A DNA stretch of 45,870 bases from Casp-actino8 sp964513215 (GTDB taxonomy: Bacteria; Actinomycetota; Acidimicrobiia; Acidimicrobiales; Ilumatobacteraceae). Where the stretch lies: the NCBI GenBank assembly GCA_964513215.1, contig CAZELU010000013.1, positions 1 to 45,870 on the forward strand, given 5' to 3'. Positions 15,121 through 23,909 of the stretch are shown here, in pieces. Each line of letters starts with the position of its first letter. Within the stretch, counting starts at the first letter, position 1. Both the position numbers and the translations under genes were made by a program. The notes under the pieces were generated by a model. That model searched no databases and had not been told where the DNA came from. It was given only the letters and a program-made list of their open reading frames with translations.

Positions 15121-18051
15121 GTGCTTCCGGTGATCGGCGCCCTCAAACCGTGGACTGATCCCGGTGTCGTCGCCCTGCAGCGATTGCCGCAGCGGCCCAC
15201 CCTCACCACGTTTCCCGATGCCGAAGCGGTTCGACTCGGGCGTGAGTCGAGTCCGTGGTGGCGGAGCCTCGACGGAACGTGGGATCTCAAACTTTGGAAG
15301 CATCCCGATGTGGTTCCGGCATCGGCCGTGTCGGGTGCCGGTAGTGGCTGGCGGCGCGTGGCCGTACCGGGCAATTGGACGATGCAGGACTTCGACGACT
15401 TGCCGCACTACACGAACGTCGACATGCCGTGGCCGCTGCGTCCACCGCATCTTCCCGATCGTCTGACCACGGGCGTGTACCGCCGCTCGTTCACGGTTCC
15501 GGCCAACTGGCGCCGTCGCCGGATCGTGTTGCACGTGGGTGGGGCCGAGAGCGTGCACGCGGTCTACGTGAACGGTGTGTTCGCCGGATATGGAACCGAC
15601 AGTCGACTTCCGAGTGAATACGACGTATCTGGTCTCGTCACTTCCGGGCGCAATGACGTTGCGATCGTCGTGATTCGTTACAGCGCGCAGTCGTACGTGG
15701 AAGATCAAGATCAGTGGTGGATGGCCGGTCTGCACCGCGAGGTGTTCGTCGAGGCACGCCCCGTGGTCCATGTCGCTCGCCTCGACACCGTCGCCGACTG
15801 GGATGGCGAGAAGGGCTCGATCAGTGTCGACGCGCACATAGAGCCCGGTGCGGGTGATCTCGACAAGGGTTGGTCGATTCGCACGTGGGTCGAGACGCTC
15901 GACGGCGTTCGTAAGGGCAAGGTTCTCGAAGCACGGGTTGCCGCGTCCCATCGTGTTCCATACGTGTTCACCGGACATCACGCCACTGCCAGTTCGGAGA
16001 TTCGCGGGGTCCGACCGTGGTCGGCCGAGACTCCGGAGCGCTATCGCGTGGTCGTCGAATTGACGTCTCCCGACGGCGAAGTCGTGGAAGCCCTCGGTCA
16101 GATCGTGGGATTCCGGCGGGTGGAGATCGTCGACGGCCTGTTGTCAGTCAACGGTTCCCCGATCACGGTGATGGGCGTGAATCGTCACGACCACGATCCG
16201 GATCGTGGCAAGGCGGTCACGGTCGAGGGAATGCGGGCCGATCTGCTCACGATGAAGCGGCACAACATCAACGCTGTGCGCACGTCGCACTATCCGAACG
16301 ACCACCGTTTCTACGACCTGTGTGACGAGCTCGGCCTGTACGTCGTGGACGAGGCGAACGTCGAGAGCCATGCCTTCAACACATCTCTGTGTCACGACAC
16401 GTCGTACCGCTCGACCTGGCTCGAACGAGTTGGCCGCATGGTCGAACGCGATCGAAATCATGCCTGCATCATCATGTGGAGCCTCGGCAACGAGTCCGGA
16501 TACGGCGAACACCACGATGCGAGCGCTGCTCTCGTTCGCCGTATCGACCCCACGCGTCCGCTGCACTACGAGGGCGCGGTGTTCCACGCCGGGTGGACCG
16601 ATGGAGGTCGCAACGTCACCGATGTGGTGTGCCCGATGTACTCACCACCCGCGGCCATCGAGTTGTACGCCACGCAGAATCTCGGCACCCGTCCACTCGT
16701 GATGTGCGAGTACAGCCACGCGATGGGCAACTCCAACGGTGGGTTGGCCGACTATTGGCGTCTGATCGACGAGCATCGCGTTCTTCAAGGCGGATTCATC
16801 TGGGAATGGAAGGACCACGGTCTGCGGCAGCGCACGGCGCGCGGAGAGCGATTCGCCTACGGAGGCCAATTCGGTGATCGACCCAACGACGGGAACTTCG
16901 TGGCCGACGGGCTGGTGTCCCCGGAAGGCCGTCCTCACCCCGCCATGCAGGAAGTGGCCTGGGTGCATCGACCGGTGTCGGTAGTCGCCGCGGGTTGGAA
17001 GGTTCGTGTTACCAATCGGCAGTCGTTCCGTGGACTCGAATGGTTGAGCGGCGAATGGTCGTTGCGCGATTCGGTTCGCCTGGTCGCGAAGGGTACGTGG
17101 AATCCCGAAGTTGGCCCGGGCCAGTCGGTGATCGTCGATCACCCGGTGTCGCGCGAAATCCTCGATTCGTGCCGTGGTGAAGCGCTGCTCACGTTCCGCT
17201 GGACGTCGCGGCGTACCACACCATGGAGCGAGCGCGGACATCTGGTGGCCTGGGACCAAGTGGTGCTGCGATCCGACGAACGCTCACCGGAGTGGGGGGC
17301 CAAGACCGCTCTCGGCGTGTCGTACGAACCTACACGGCGTGCCCTCGTCACTCTTCCGTCGCTCACGCTGTGGCGTGCCGCGGTCGACAACGACGGATTC
17401 AAGTTGTTGCCTGATCTGCGTGACCGCATGGGAATCGGCGGGGCCGCCCTGTCACGTTGGCTGGAGACGGGTATCGATCGTCGCGATCCGCACGACCTCG
17501 TCGATCACTCGTGCGAGACCTACACCGACTCGGACGGTTGGGCAGTGTTCCGACACTCGGTCGTGGTACCCGATTCGTTGTTCGATCTACCGCGCGTTGG
17601 TGTGTCGTTCGAAGTGAAGCCGAGCAAGTTGTTGCGCTGGTTCGGCCGCGGTCCACTCGAGAACATGCCCGATCGCTCGGCTGGAGCGTTGGTCGACGTG
17701 TTCGAAGCGGCCCCCGATGATCTTCCGTACGTGGTTCCTCAGGAGTTCGGCCTGCGGACCGACTGCCGTTGGCTCGAAGTCGTGTATTCGCCGACACGGC
17801 GTTTGCGCATCGAAGCGATCGAGCCTCATTCGCTGCACATGTCGGCTATCGGGTATCGCGACACCGATCTGTTCGTTGCTGCCGATGTGACCGAGCTCGT
17901 TCGATCACCCAATCTGGTCGTACACGTCGACGTGGCCCACCGCGGGGTCGGAACAGCCACCTGCGGCCCCGATGTCGACGAACGATTCCGGATTCCAGTC
18001 GGCCGATTCGACTTCGGCTACCGAATCAAGTTGATCGAGGGGCGCGCCTGA
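15121..18051 (+). CDS. lacZ: beta-galactosidase, GH2 (LacZ type)
   Basis: Large GH2 enzyme of 976 aa that hydrolyses terminal beta-galactosides. It has the full LacZ layout: sugar-binding jelly roll (SLDGTWDLKLW), immunoglobulin-like domain, TIM barrel, then the beta-galactosidase small chain (DFGYRIKL at the end). The acid/base is E458 in WSLGNESGYG and the nucleophile E530 in CEYSHAMGNSNG, matching E461 and E537 of E. coli. No signal peptide, so cytosolic. The frame is open upstream to 15040, but that lies inside the L,D-transpeptidase gene; the GTG at 15121 is the first start outside it. No sugar transporter or regulator is nearby. Its 3' end overlaps the convergent MBL-Rieske gene by 26 bp. 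Confidence 0.92.
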   Translation: MLPVIGALKPWTDPGVVALQRLPQRPTLTTFPDAEAVRLGRESSPWWRSLDGTWDLKLWKHPDVVPASAVSGAGSGWRRVAVPGNWTMQDFDDLPHYTNVDMPWPLRPPHLPDRLTTGVYRRSFTVPANWRRRRIVLHVGGAESVHAVYVNGVFAGYGTDSRLPSEYDVSGLVTSGRNDVAIVVIRYSAQSYVEDQDQWWMAGLHREVFVEARPVVHVARLDTVADWDGEKGSISVDAHIEPGAGDLDKGWSIRTWVETLDGVRKGKVLEARVAASHRVPYVFTGHHATASSEIRGVRPWSAETPERYRVVVELTSPDGEVVEALGQIVGFRRVEIVDGLLSVNGSPITVMGVNRHDHDPDRGKAVTVEGMRADLLTMKRHNINAVRTSHYPNDHRFYDLCDELGLYVVDEANVESHAFNTSLCHDTSYRSTWLERVGRMVERDRNHACIIMWSLGNESGYGEHHDASAALVRRIDPTRPLHYEGAVFHAGWTDGGRNVTDVVCPMYSPPAAIELYATQNLGTRPLVMCEYSHAMGNSNGGLADYWRLIDEHRVLQGGFIWEWKDHGLRQRTARGERFAYGGQFGDRPNDGNFVADGLVSPEGRPHPAMQEVAWVHRPVSVVAAGWKVRVTNRQSFRGLEWLSGEWSLRDSVRLVAKGTWNPEVGPGQSVIVDHPVSREILDSCRGEALLTFRWTSRRTTPWSERGHLVAWDQVVLRSDERSPEWGAKTALGVSYEPTRRALVTLPSLTLWRAAVDNDGFKLLPDLRDRMGIGGAALSRWLETGIDRRDPHDLVDHSCETYTDSDGWAVFRHSVVVPDSLFDLPRVGVSFEVKPSKLLRWFGRGPLENMPDRSAGALVDVFEAAPDDLPYVVPQEFGLRTDCRWLEVVYSPTRRLRIEAIEPHSLHMSAIGYRDTDLFVAADVTELVRSPNLVVHVDVAHRGVGTATCGPDVDERFRIPVGRFDFGYRIKLIEGRA

Positions 18052-19579
18052 CCTGAAGTTGGCGGTCGTCGGCGGTGAGGCACCGACCGGTCTCGAGATC
18101 GAACTTCCAACCGTGCAGTGTGCAGACCAAGGTCGAACCTTCGAGTTCGCCGAACACCGTGAGATCGGCTCGACGGTGTGGGCAGTAACGCTCGACGACG
18201 TAGTCGCCGATGGTGATTTCGGTCGACGGCGGTGCTGGCGCGAGTCGTCGAATGGCTTCGTCTTCGGCTCGTTGCATGCGTTCGACCGAGAGTGATTTGA
18301 AGAAGTTGTAGAGGAACTCGTTGTATTCGGTACGACGCCACGCTGTGAAGCGACACGACAAGAAGAGTTTGTCGCTCCAGTCGACTGCTTTGTTGGCGAC
18401 CACTGTTTCCACCAGTCGTCGATCGATGTCGAATCGGAAGCCGTGATCTTCTCCGTTGAAGGGTCGCACCCGCCCGTTGGGGAAGTCGATGAGGATTTCC
18501 AGATCGCCGGCGCGCAGGAGACAGGCTGCGCCGATGGCCGAACGCAATGTGGGCGCCATCACCATGAGTGGTTCCCACCAACGTGAGAGTGTGCCCACCA
18601 GATCGGTGGTTGGTTTGGCCCACGACTCCTTGTGCTCTGCGAGCCACTCACTCCAATCGGCTTGATAGCCGAGCAGGTAGTCGCGCTTGTTGGTGAAGAT
18701 CGACTGAACTTCATCGTCGGCCATCGGGTGTCGAACCGACACGTGGTGATCGTCGAGAGTGATGGTGGTGCCCGGGACGTTGAGGATGCCGTGGTGCTGA
18801 TTGTCGGCGAGACGACGAAGGAATTCGGTCTGGTCGGGGAAGATCGACAACTCGTCACCAGCGATCACGTTGAAACCGAAGAGGTCGGGATCGAGGAAAC
18901 AGGGCGGTCCGGCCGACGGCACAACTGAGCCGGCACCGATCGCTTCGACGTAGCGCAACGCTCGTGCGAACTGACTCTCGACTTTGTTGCTGATGAGTGA
19001 CCGCTTGCGGGTCACCGGTTCGTCGTAGACCATCGGATACCAGATGGCTCCCGAGAACTGCAGCCAGTGCAGGTCGACTGGCCCGTGCGAACGAAGAGCG
19101 TTCAGATCACTCGTGCGGCAATCGTTCTGATCGACGAGGCGATGCACCCCGTCGGACACGACGAGGGCCGAGTCGCCGCCGGGTCCGTCGGCGATGGCCG
19201 TTTCGACGTGAATGGCCACCGTAAGTCCGTCGCCCAGGTCGGTTTCCTCGCCGTCCTTGGTGCGGATGAACTCATTGAATCCGAGAGAGCGCAGTCGTCG
19301 TTCGAGTTCTTGGGTCGGGAAGTCGGGGAGAAGGATCGGTGTCACACGCGGAACGTTCTCGACCAGCCACTGTTCGTCGAGGTGATCGCCATGGAGATGT
19401 GAGATGTAGAGAAACGAAGGACGACGAATTGCGTCGGTAATGGATCGAGGAAGTCGATCGTTGCGTGGAAACGGAAACCACGAGCCGAAGAACGCCGGGT
19501 TGAACCACGGATCGCACAGGATCGAACCTTGGCGAGTCTCGATCAGAATTCCGGCATGGCCGATGGATGTCGCGCGCAC
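18026..19579 (-). CDS. MBL-fold protein with C-terminal Rieske [2Fe-2S] domain
   Basis: Two-domain protein of 517 aa. The N-terminal 250 residues or so form a UlaG/CMAH-like metallo-beta-lactamase fold: SIGHAGILIETRQGSILCDPW, then YISHLHGDHLDEQW (HxHxDH). The middle region is long and Trp-rich, without a motif I know. The last 80 residues are a Rieske ferredoxin domain, YCPHRRADL and CTLHGWKFDLETGRC giving the C-x-H and C-x2-H cluster ligands. CMP-N-acetylneuraminate hydroxylase combines the same two domains but with the Rieske domain first. This may be a monooxygenase-like enzyme; the substrate is unknown. The GTG start is 26 bp after the DUF2510 gene. Confidence 0.8.
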   Translation of the reverse strand: MRATSIGHAGILIETRQGSILCDPWFNPAFFGSWFPFPRNDRLPRSITDAIRRPSFLYISHLHGDHLDEQWLVENVPRVTPILLPDFPTQELERRLRSLGFNEFIRTKDGEETDLGDGLTVAIHVETAIADGPGGDSALVVSDGVHRLVDQNDCRTSDLNALRSHGPVDLHWLQFSGAIWYPMVYDEPVTRKRSLISNKVESQFARALRYVEAIGAGSVVPSAGPPCFLDPDLFGFNVIAGDELSIFPDQTEFLRRLADNQHHGILNVPGTTITLDDHHVSVRHPMADDEVQSIFTNKRDYLLGYQADWSEWLAEHKESWAKPTTDLVGTLSRWWEPLMVMAPTLRSAIGAACLLRAGDLEILIDFPNGRVRPFNGEDHGFRFDIDRRLVETVVANKAVDWSDKLFLSCRFTAWRRTEYNEFLYNFFKSLSVERMQRAEDEAIRRLAPAPPSTEITIGDYVVERYCPHRRADLTVFGELEGSTLVCTLHGWKFDLETGRCLTADDRQLQVRRAPRST

Positions 19580-19605
19580 GGCAATCGCTCGTCAGTGGAA
19601 GCGGC

Positions 19606-19974
19606 TCACGGTGTTGGCGGATCCTTGTGCACGGTGCCCGCGCGCGACACGTGCTCGGTCCACTTCGTTCCGTCCCAGTAGCGGTAGTCGTACCGACCGG
19701 CCGGATCCTTGTACCAGTCAGCGGGAACCGTCGGTGTGGCTGCCGGTGATGTCGTCGTTGCCGGTGTGGCAGCGGGTGTTGACGTCTGCGTCGATGCGAG
19801 CGTTGGATTCGGGTTCGTGACGGTGTCGCGGCTGAGGAATGCGACGACTTCGGAACCATCTCGAACCGACACGATGGAGACGACCGCCCAACCATCGGCC
19901 GACTTGGCGGTCAGCGTGGAAGCGAGCGCGTCGCTATCGAAGGCCGACACCTTGACCGATGCGAATTCCTTCAT
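19606..19974 (-). CDS. DUF2510 domain protein
   Basis: Protein of 122 aa. The first 55 residues look like a small alpha/beta domain with SADGWAVVSIVSVRDGSEVVAFL. A Thr/Pro/Ala-rich linker (about 56-82) follows, then the actinobacterial DUF2510 motif ADWYKDPAGRYDYRYWDGTKWTEHV at the C-terminus. DUF2510 is a short Trp-rich module found mostly at the ends of actinobacterial membrane or envelope proteins; its function is unknown. No transmembrane segment or signal peptide is clear here. A strong -10 box precedes the ATG. Confidence 0.8.
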   Translation of the reverse strand: MKEFASVKVSAFDSDALASTLTAKSADGWAVVSIVSVRDGSEVVAFLSRDTVTNPNPTLASTQTSTPAATPATTTSPAATPTVPADWYKDPAGRYDYRYWDGTKWTEHVSRAGTVHKDPPTP

Positions 19975-19980
19975 GAGCCG

Positions 19981-19986
19981 AGTGTA
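19981..19986 (-). promoter_or_regulatory. -10 box of the DUF2510 gene
   Basis: On the minus strand TACACT ends exactly 6 nt before the ATG at 19974, which fits a leaderless transcript. It lies in the 42-bp gap after the ABC ATPase gene. Confidence 0.55.
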
Positions 19987-20016
19987 CCGATGAGCCGATG
20001 GCGCTCTTCAGCAGGA

Positions 20017-20769
20017 TCACGTCTCGGTGTTCGCTCCTTCGGTGGCCACGAGATCGCGGGCCTGGGCGTCGTCGGGTCGACCGTCATAGATGAGTCGTCC
20101 GTCACGCAGAGCGATGACACGATCGACGCGTGCGACGAATCCGAGTTCGTGGGTGGCCACGATGGCCGTGGCGTCACCGATGTCGTCGAGCAAGGCGAGC
20201 AGTGCGTCTTTGCCAGTGGCATCGAGTCCGACGAAGGGCTCATCGACGAGGAGCACGTCGAAGGGACGGACGAACGCGAGTGCGATTCCTGCCTTCTGCT
20301 TCAGACCGCGACTGAAACGTGACGGGAGATCGTCGGCGCGTTCGGCAATGCCGAGGCGTTCGAGCAACTGGGTGCCGATTCGTTGCCAGTCGCCGACATC
20401 GTGCATGCGCGCCACGTACTCGAGGTGTTCCCACACCGACAGATCGTCGTAGAACACGGGTGTGTCGGCCAGGTAGCTCACATGACGGCGCGCCTCGAGT
20501 GAGCCGGGCTGGTGACCGTGGATCTCGATCGAACCCCCCGTCGCATCGAGGAGACCGGCGGCGATCCGCAGCAGCGTGGTCTTGCCCGATCCGTTGTGGC
20601 CAATGAGGGCGACCTTGCTGCCGGCATCGATGGAGAGAGACAGTGGATGCAGAACCGGACCGTCGCCGTAGTCCTTGGTGACACTTCGTGTCGTGAAGGT
20701 GGCGCGCTCTTCCGCTGTGTTGTCCGATGCGGCCGATGGCGGACCAGGGTGGCGATTGCTCGAAGTCAT
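20017..20769 (-). CDS. ABC transporter ATP-binding protein
   Basis: ATPase subunit of 250 aa. Walker A is GHNGSGKT (57-64), Walker B DVLLVDEP (171-178), and the H-loop His is 207 (ATHELG). The signature loop is FSRGLKQK (152-159) in place of LSGGQ, as in CcmA-type and other exporter ATPases with SRG signatures. About 20 disordered residues precede the domain. The frame is open to 20883, but the ATG at 20769 is the first start after the stop of the upstream permease gene (gap 10 bp), so the partner is almost certainly that rhodanese-permease protein. The cargo is unknown. Confidence 0.88.
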   Translation of the reverse strand: MTSSNRHPGPPSAASDNTAEERATFTTRSVTKDYGDGPVLHPLSLSIDAGSKVALIGHNGSGKTTLLRIAAGLLDATGGSIEIHGHQPGSLEARRHVSYLADTPVFYDDLSVWEHLEYVARMHDVGDWQRIGTQLLERLGIAERADDLPSRFSRGLKQKAGIALAFVRPFDVLLVDEPFVGLDATGKDALLALLDDIGDATAIVATHELGFVARVDRVIALRDGRLIYDGRPDDAQARDLVATEGANTET

Positions 20770-20779
20770 GGCTGGGTTC

Positions 20780-23305
20780 TCATTGTGTCCGGCTCTGTCG
20801 GGGTTGACGACTTTCCTTGGCGGCGTTGGCGATCCAGGCACTGATCGCATCACGACGATGGATCCACGCAGCGATGAGCCCAACCATCAGAAGGATCGCG
20901 ATGCTGGCTCGCAGTGCGGCTGCTTCGGGCCCGTTGCCGTTCTCGATGGCGTGACCGGCGAATGCGAACGGGACATGACCGACAGTGGCCAGAGCGATGG
21001 GCCAGATCGCCTTGAGCACGCTCATCGTTCCGGCGACTTCGGGTGGCATGAGATTGTTCTGAGCGGTCGATGTCAACGGATCGGGAGCACCCGACACGAT
21101 GTTGACAGCCGCACCAGCCAGTCCGGCGAGAACGCCCGGAACCACCGCGATCATGGTGATCACCGTGTGATCGGGTGAGAGGATCGACGCGGTGACGGCG
21201 AAGACGATCGCACACGGGATGCTTGCCACGATCGACGCGTACGTGAGCTTGAGATACGACGGACCCCGTTCGACGGGTAACGAATCGGTTCGTTCTCCGT
21301 GATCGATTTCCTGGGCCAGTGGCTCGAGGAGCTCGAGACCGACGATGAAACTGAGCAGCCCTGAAGCGACCACGAGTGGCGTCGAACCGTCAATGACGGC
21401 GGCAGCCGCCGCTCCGCTGGTGGCCGACAACATCGCGATGCGCAGAACTCGGGTGACCGGGTAGCGAGCGATGCCGTACAAGGTGCGACGCCACTCGGCC
21501 GACCCACGACCGGCTCTCGAGAGTCGCAACCAGGGCCGGCGTCGACTCTGTTCGTGGGCGAGCTGTCGACGCAGAAGCATCACGGTCCGCAGATCTTGCA
21601 TCGTGACGGCGAAACGCAACTGAGTCACGAGTGCCGAACGACGTGAGAGTGCCTCGAGAGATTGTCGCCCGATCGTGGCGACACCGACCACCAGAAGAGT
21701 GAGGGCAACCGCGAGACCGATCAGTTCGATCGGTCGTGTGCGCTCGCCCCACAACCCGAGTCCACCGATCGAATCAGCCGGACCGTAGGCCCTGGTCGGT
21801 GCGGTGACGGCTTGCCATCCAACGAGTCCGAATCCGATCACGGTGGCAATCGACTGGCGGAGACGAATGGCGTGAGCGATGAATGCGGTCGCGACGAACA
21901 ACCCCCCGACACCGAGGCCCCACAGCGCGCCTCCGGCGGCCCAGGCGACCTCCGAACCCGGAAAGCGCCGACCCGCGAGTTGCCCGGCGAAGGCACCGAT
22001 CGCGGTCGCGGCGAACACGATCGTTCGTATGCGCTGTACCGCCGGACGTCGTAGCGCTCGAGCGCGGTCGATGGGTGCGAGAAGTGCGTGGCGCACGTCG
22101 GCCTCTTCGAGCGCCAGTGGTCCGCCCCGACTTCCCGAACGCAGTCCGAACGTGATGGCGAGCACTGCGGCCAGACCGAGCCAACCGGGCCCGAATCGCT
22201 CGACATCGGCGACGAAGTTCGACGAGGCCGGTTCACCAGCCACCAAGTCGGAGACGAAGAGAATGCCGCCGCCGTACATGAACGCGGCGAGATACACGCG
22301 ATAGAGCGCCTCGAACCACTCGACTTCGGCCAAACGTCGACGTTGCCGAGTGCGGCGCAGTTCGACCAGTGCTCGAAACGACGCGTGGTGCGCAGTGCGC
22401 GGGTCGCGGTGCCGATCGTGATCGGGTGTGACTGATCCGGTCTCGGCATCGTTGGCCGGGTCGGCTGACCAGCCCGACCACGAAGCCACGAACAACTTGG
22501 GAGGAGCGAATCCGGCGTGTTCCATGGCCAGCACGTTCAGACAGGCCGAGACTCCGGAACCGCAGTACGCGATCACCTGGTCGGCATCGTCGACGCAGAG
22601 CGCCGAGTAGTGACGCCGTAATTCGGCGATCGAACGCAACCTTCCACCGTCGAGGACGTCCGACCACGGAGCGTTGTACGCGCCCGGAATATGTCCGAAG
22701 CGAGTGTCGACCGGGTTGGAGTCGCCGCGAAACCGCTCGGCCGACCGTGCGTCGATGAGCACCGCGCGGGACGTCGCTGCCGATCGCACCTCGTCGATGG
22801 ACGCGAGACGCGCGTTCGGCCAGGGGACCGGAGTGAACCGCGCGGTCGAATCGATTGATGCAGCGCCCGTCTCCACCTCATCGGGATGAGCCGCGAGCCA
22901 GGCGCCGAATCCGCCGTCGAGGAGCGAGGCCGAACAGCCGAGCATGCGCAACATCACGACCAGTCGTCCGGCCGTCATGCCTCCGGTGTCGTCGTAGGCC
23001 ACGACCCAGGTGTCGTTTCCGATGCCGACTTCAGTCATGGAGTGAGCGAAGTCGTCGGGTGTGGGAAGAGGATGACGCCCGTCAGTGGGTGCACTGTGAC
23101 CAGCGAGGTGACGATCGATGTCGACGAACACCGCGCCGGGAATGTGGCCGGCCTCGAAAGCAGCCCGTCCGTCGCGACCGTCGAGATACCAGCGGACGTC
23201 GGCCACGACGATACGAGCCCCCAGGTTGCGTAGTCGATCGAACTCGGCGAACGAGATGACGGGACCCGGAGTCGAGCCGGACGACGCAGCCATGGCGACT
23301 GCCAT
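20780..23305 (-). CDS. rhodanese-ABC permease fusion protein
   Basis: 841-aa protein made of two normally separate parts. Residues 1 to about 285 are a two-domain thiosulfate/3-mercaptopyruvate sulfurtransferase: DVRWYLDGRDGRAAFEAGHIPGAVFVDID in the first rhodanese domain, and DARSAERFRG then YCGSGVSAC, whose Cys is the sulfur carrier, in the second. From about 310 to the end is a hydrophobic permease with roughly ten membrane segments, ending in RRDAISAWIANAAKES. The frame is continuous, and the junction codon (about 22430) is GTC, not a start. The ATG at 23305 has GGAG 7 nt upstream; ATGs at 23326 and 23293 are alternatives. The next gene is the ATPase. Confidence 0.8.
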   Translation of the reverse strand: MAVAMAASSGSTPGPVISFAEFDRLRNLGARIVVADVRWYLDGRDGRAAFEAGHIPGAVFVDIDRHLAGHSAPTDGRHPLPTPDDFAHSMTEVGIGNDTWVVAYDDTGGMTAGRLVVMLRMLGCSASLLDGGFGAWLAAHPDEVETGAASIDSTARFTPVPWPNARLASIDEVRSAATSRAVLIDARSAERFRGDSNPVDTRFGHIPGAYNAPWSDVLDGGRLRSIAELRRHYSALCVDDADQVIAYCGSGVSACLNVLAMEHAGFAPPKLFVASWSGWSADPANDAETGSVTPDHDRHRDPRTAHHASFRALVELRRTRQRRRLAEVEWFEALYRVYLAAFMYGGGILFVSDLVAGEPASSNFVADVERFGPGWLGLAAVLAITFGLRSGSRGGPLALEEADVRHALLAPIDRARALRRPAVQRIRTIVFAATAIGAFAGQLAGRRFPGSEVAWAAGGALWGLGVGGLFVATAFIAHAIRLRQSIATVIGFGLVGWQAVTAPTRAYGPADSIGGLGLWGERTRPIELIGLAVALTLLVVGVATIGRQSLEALSRRSALVTQLRFAVTMQDLRTVMLLRRQLAHEQSRRRPWLRLSRAGRGSAEWRRTLYGIARYPVTRVLRIAMLSATSGAAAAAVIDGSTPLVVASGLLSFIVGLELLEPLAQEIDHGERTDSLPVERGPSYLKLTYASIVASIPCAIVFAVTASILSPDHTVITMIAVVPGVLAGLAGAAVNIVSGAPDPLTSTAQNNLMPPEVAGTMSVLKAIWPIALATVGHVPFAFAGHAIENGNGPEAAALRASIAILLMVGLIAAWIHRRDAISAWIANAAKESRQPRQSRTQ

Positions 23306-23323
23306 CTTTCCACTCCGAGCCGT

Positions 23324-23329
23324 CATACT
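23324..23329 (+). promoter_or_regulatory. possible -10 box of dsbB
   Basis: CATACT (one mismatch to TANNNT) ends 7 nt before the ATG at 23337, within the 31-bp gap to the divergent rhodanese-permease gene. Confidence 0.4.
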
Positions 23330-23336
23330 GGAACCA

Positions 23337-23888
23337 ATGGACGTTCGTGCCATGGAATCGTTCACGTCGTTGCTCGCGATCATCGCCGCGAGTGGTGCGG
23401 TCGTTCTCGTGTTCGCGCGAGCGATTTCGTCGTCGTGGATTCCGGCCGCCGACTTCGTTCGTTCCGTTCACTCAGTCTCGACATGGCTGGCTTGGCTGGT
23501 GGCGGCTGTGGCCACTGCTGGTTCGCTCTACTTCAGTGAAGTGGCCGACTACGTGCCCTGTCGTCTCTGTTGGTTCCAGCGAATCTGTATGTACCCCCTG
23601 GCCGGCATTCTCCTCGTGGCTGCGTTGCGGCGTGATCGCGCGGTGAGGTGGTACGCGTTGCCGTTGCTCGTTGCCGGTGCCGTGTTGTCGTCGTATCACT
23701 ACCTGATCGAATGGCGGCCATCACTCGACGGCGGAGCCTGCGGGGTCGGGCCGTCGTGCACCGACGTGTGGTTCCGCAGTTACGGCTTCGTGACTCTGGC
23801 GTTCATGGCCCTGTCCGGCTTCGCGGCAATCGCCGCTTTGTTGTTCGTCACACCCGTTGCCGTCCGCGGCGACAGGGAAGAAGACTGA
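23337..23888 (+). CDS. dsbB: disulfide bond formation protein B family protein
   Basis: Integral membrane protein of 183 aa with four main hydrophobic segments, the DsbB layout. The first periplasmic-side Cys pair is CRLC in DYVPCRLCWFQRICMYPLAG, which is the hallmark DsbB sequence, and the second pair is in GGACGVGPSCTDVWF. It should pass electrons from a partner thiol oxidase to quinone. The TlpA-like thioredoxin 21 bp downstream is the natural partner candidate. An ATG five codons in (MESF) is an alternative start. Confidence 0.88.
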   Translation: MDVRAMESFTSLLAIIAASGAVVLVFARAISSSWIPAADFVRSVHSVSTWLAWLVAAVATAGSLYFSEVADYVPCRLCWFQRICMYPLAGILLVAALRRDRAVRWYALPLLVAGAVLSSYHYLIEWRPSLDGGACGVGPSCTDVWFRSYGFVTLAFMALSGFAAIAALLFVTPVAVRGDREED

Positions 23889-23899
23889 TCGTAGAGAGC

Positions 23900-23904
23900 G
23901 GAGG
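23900..23904 (+). promoter_or_regulatory. Shine-Dalgarno site of the thioredoxin-like gene
   Basis: GGAGG lies 5 nt before the GTG at 23910 and decides this start over the ATG at 23940. Confidence 0.7.
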
Positions 23905-23909
23905 ATTTC

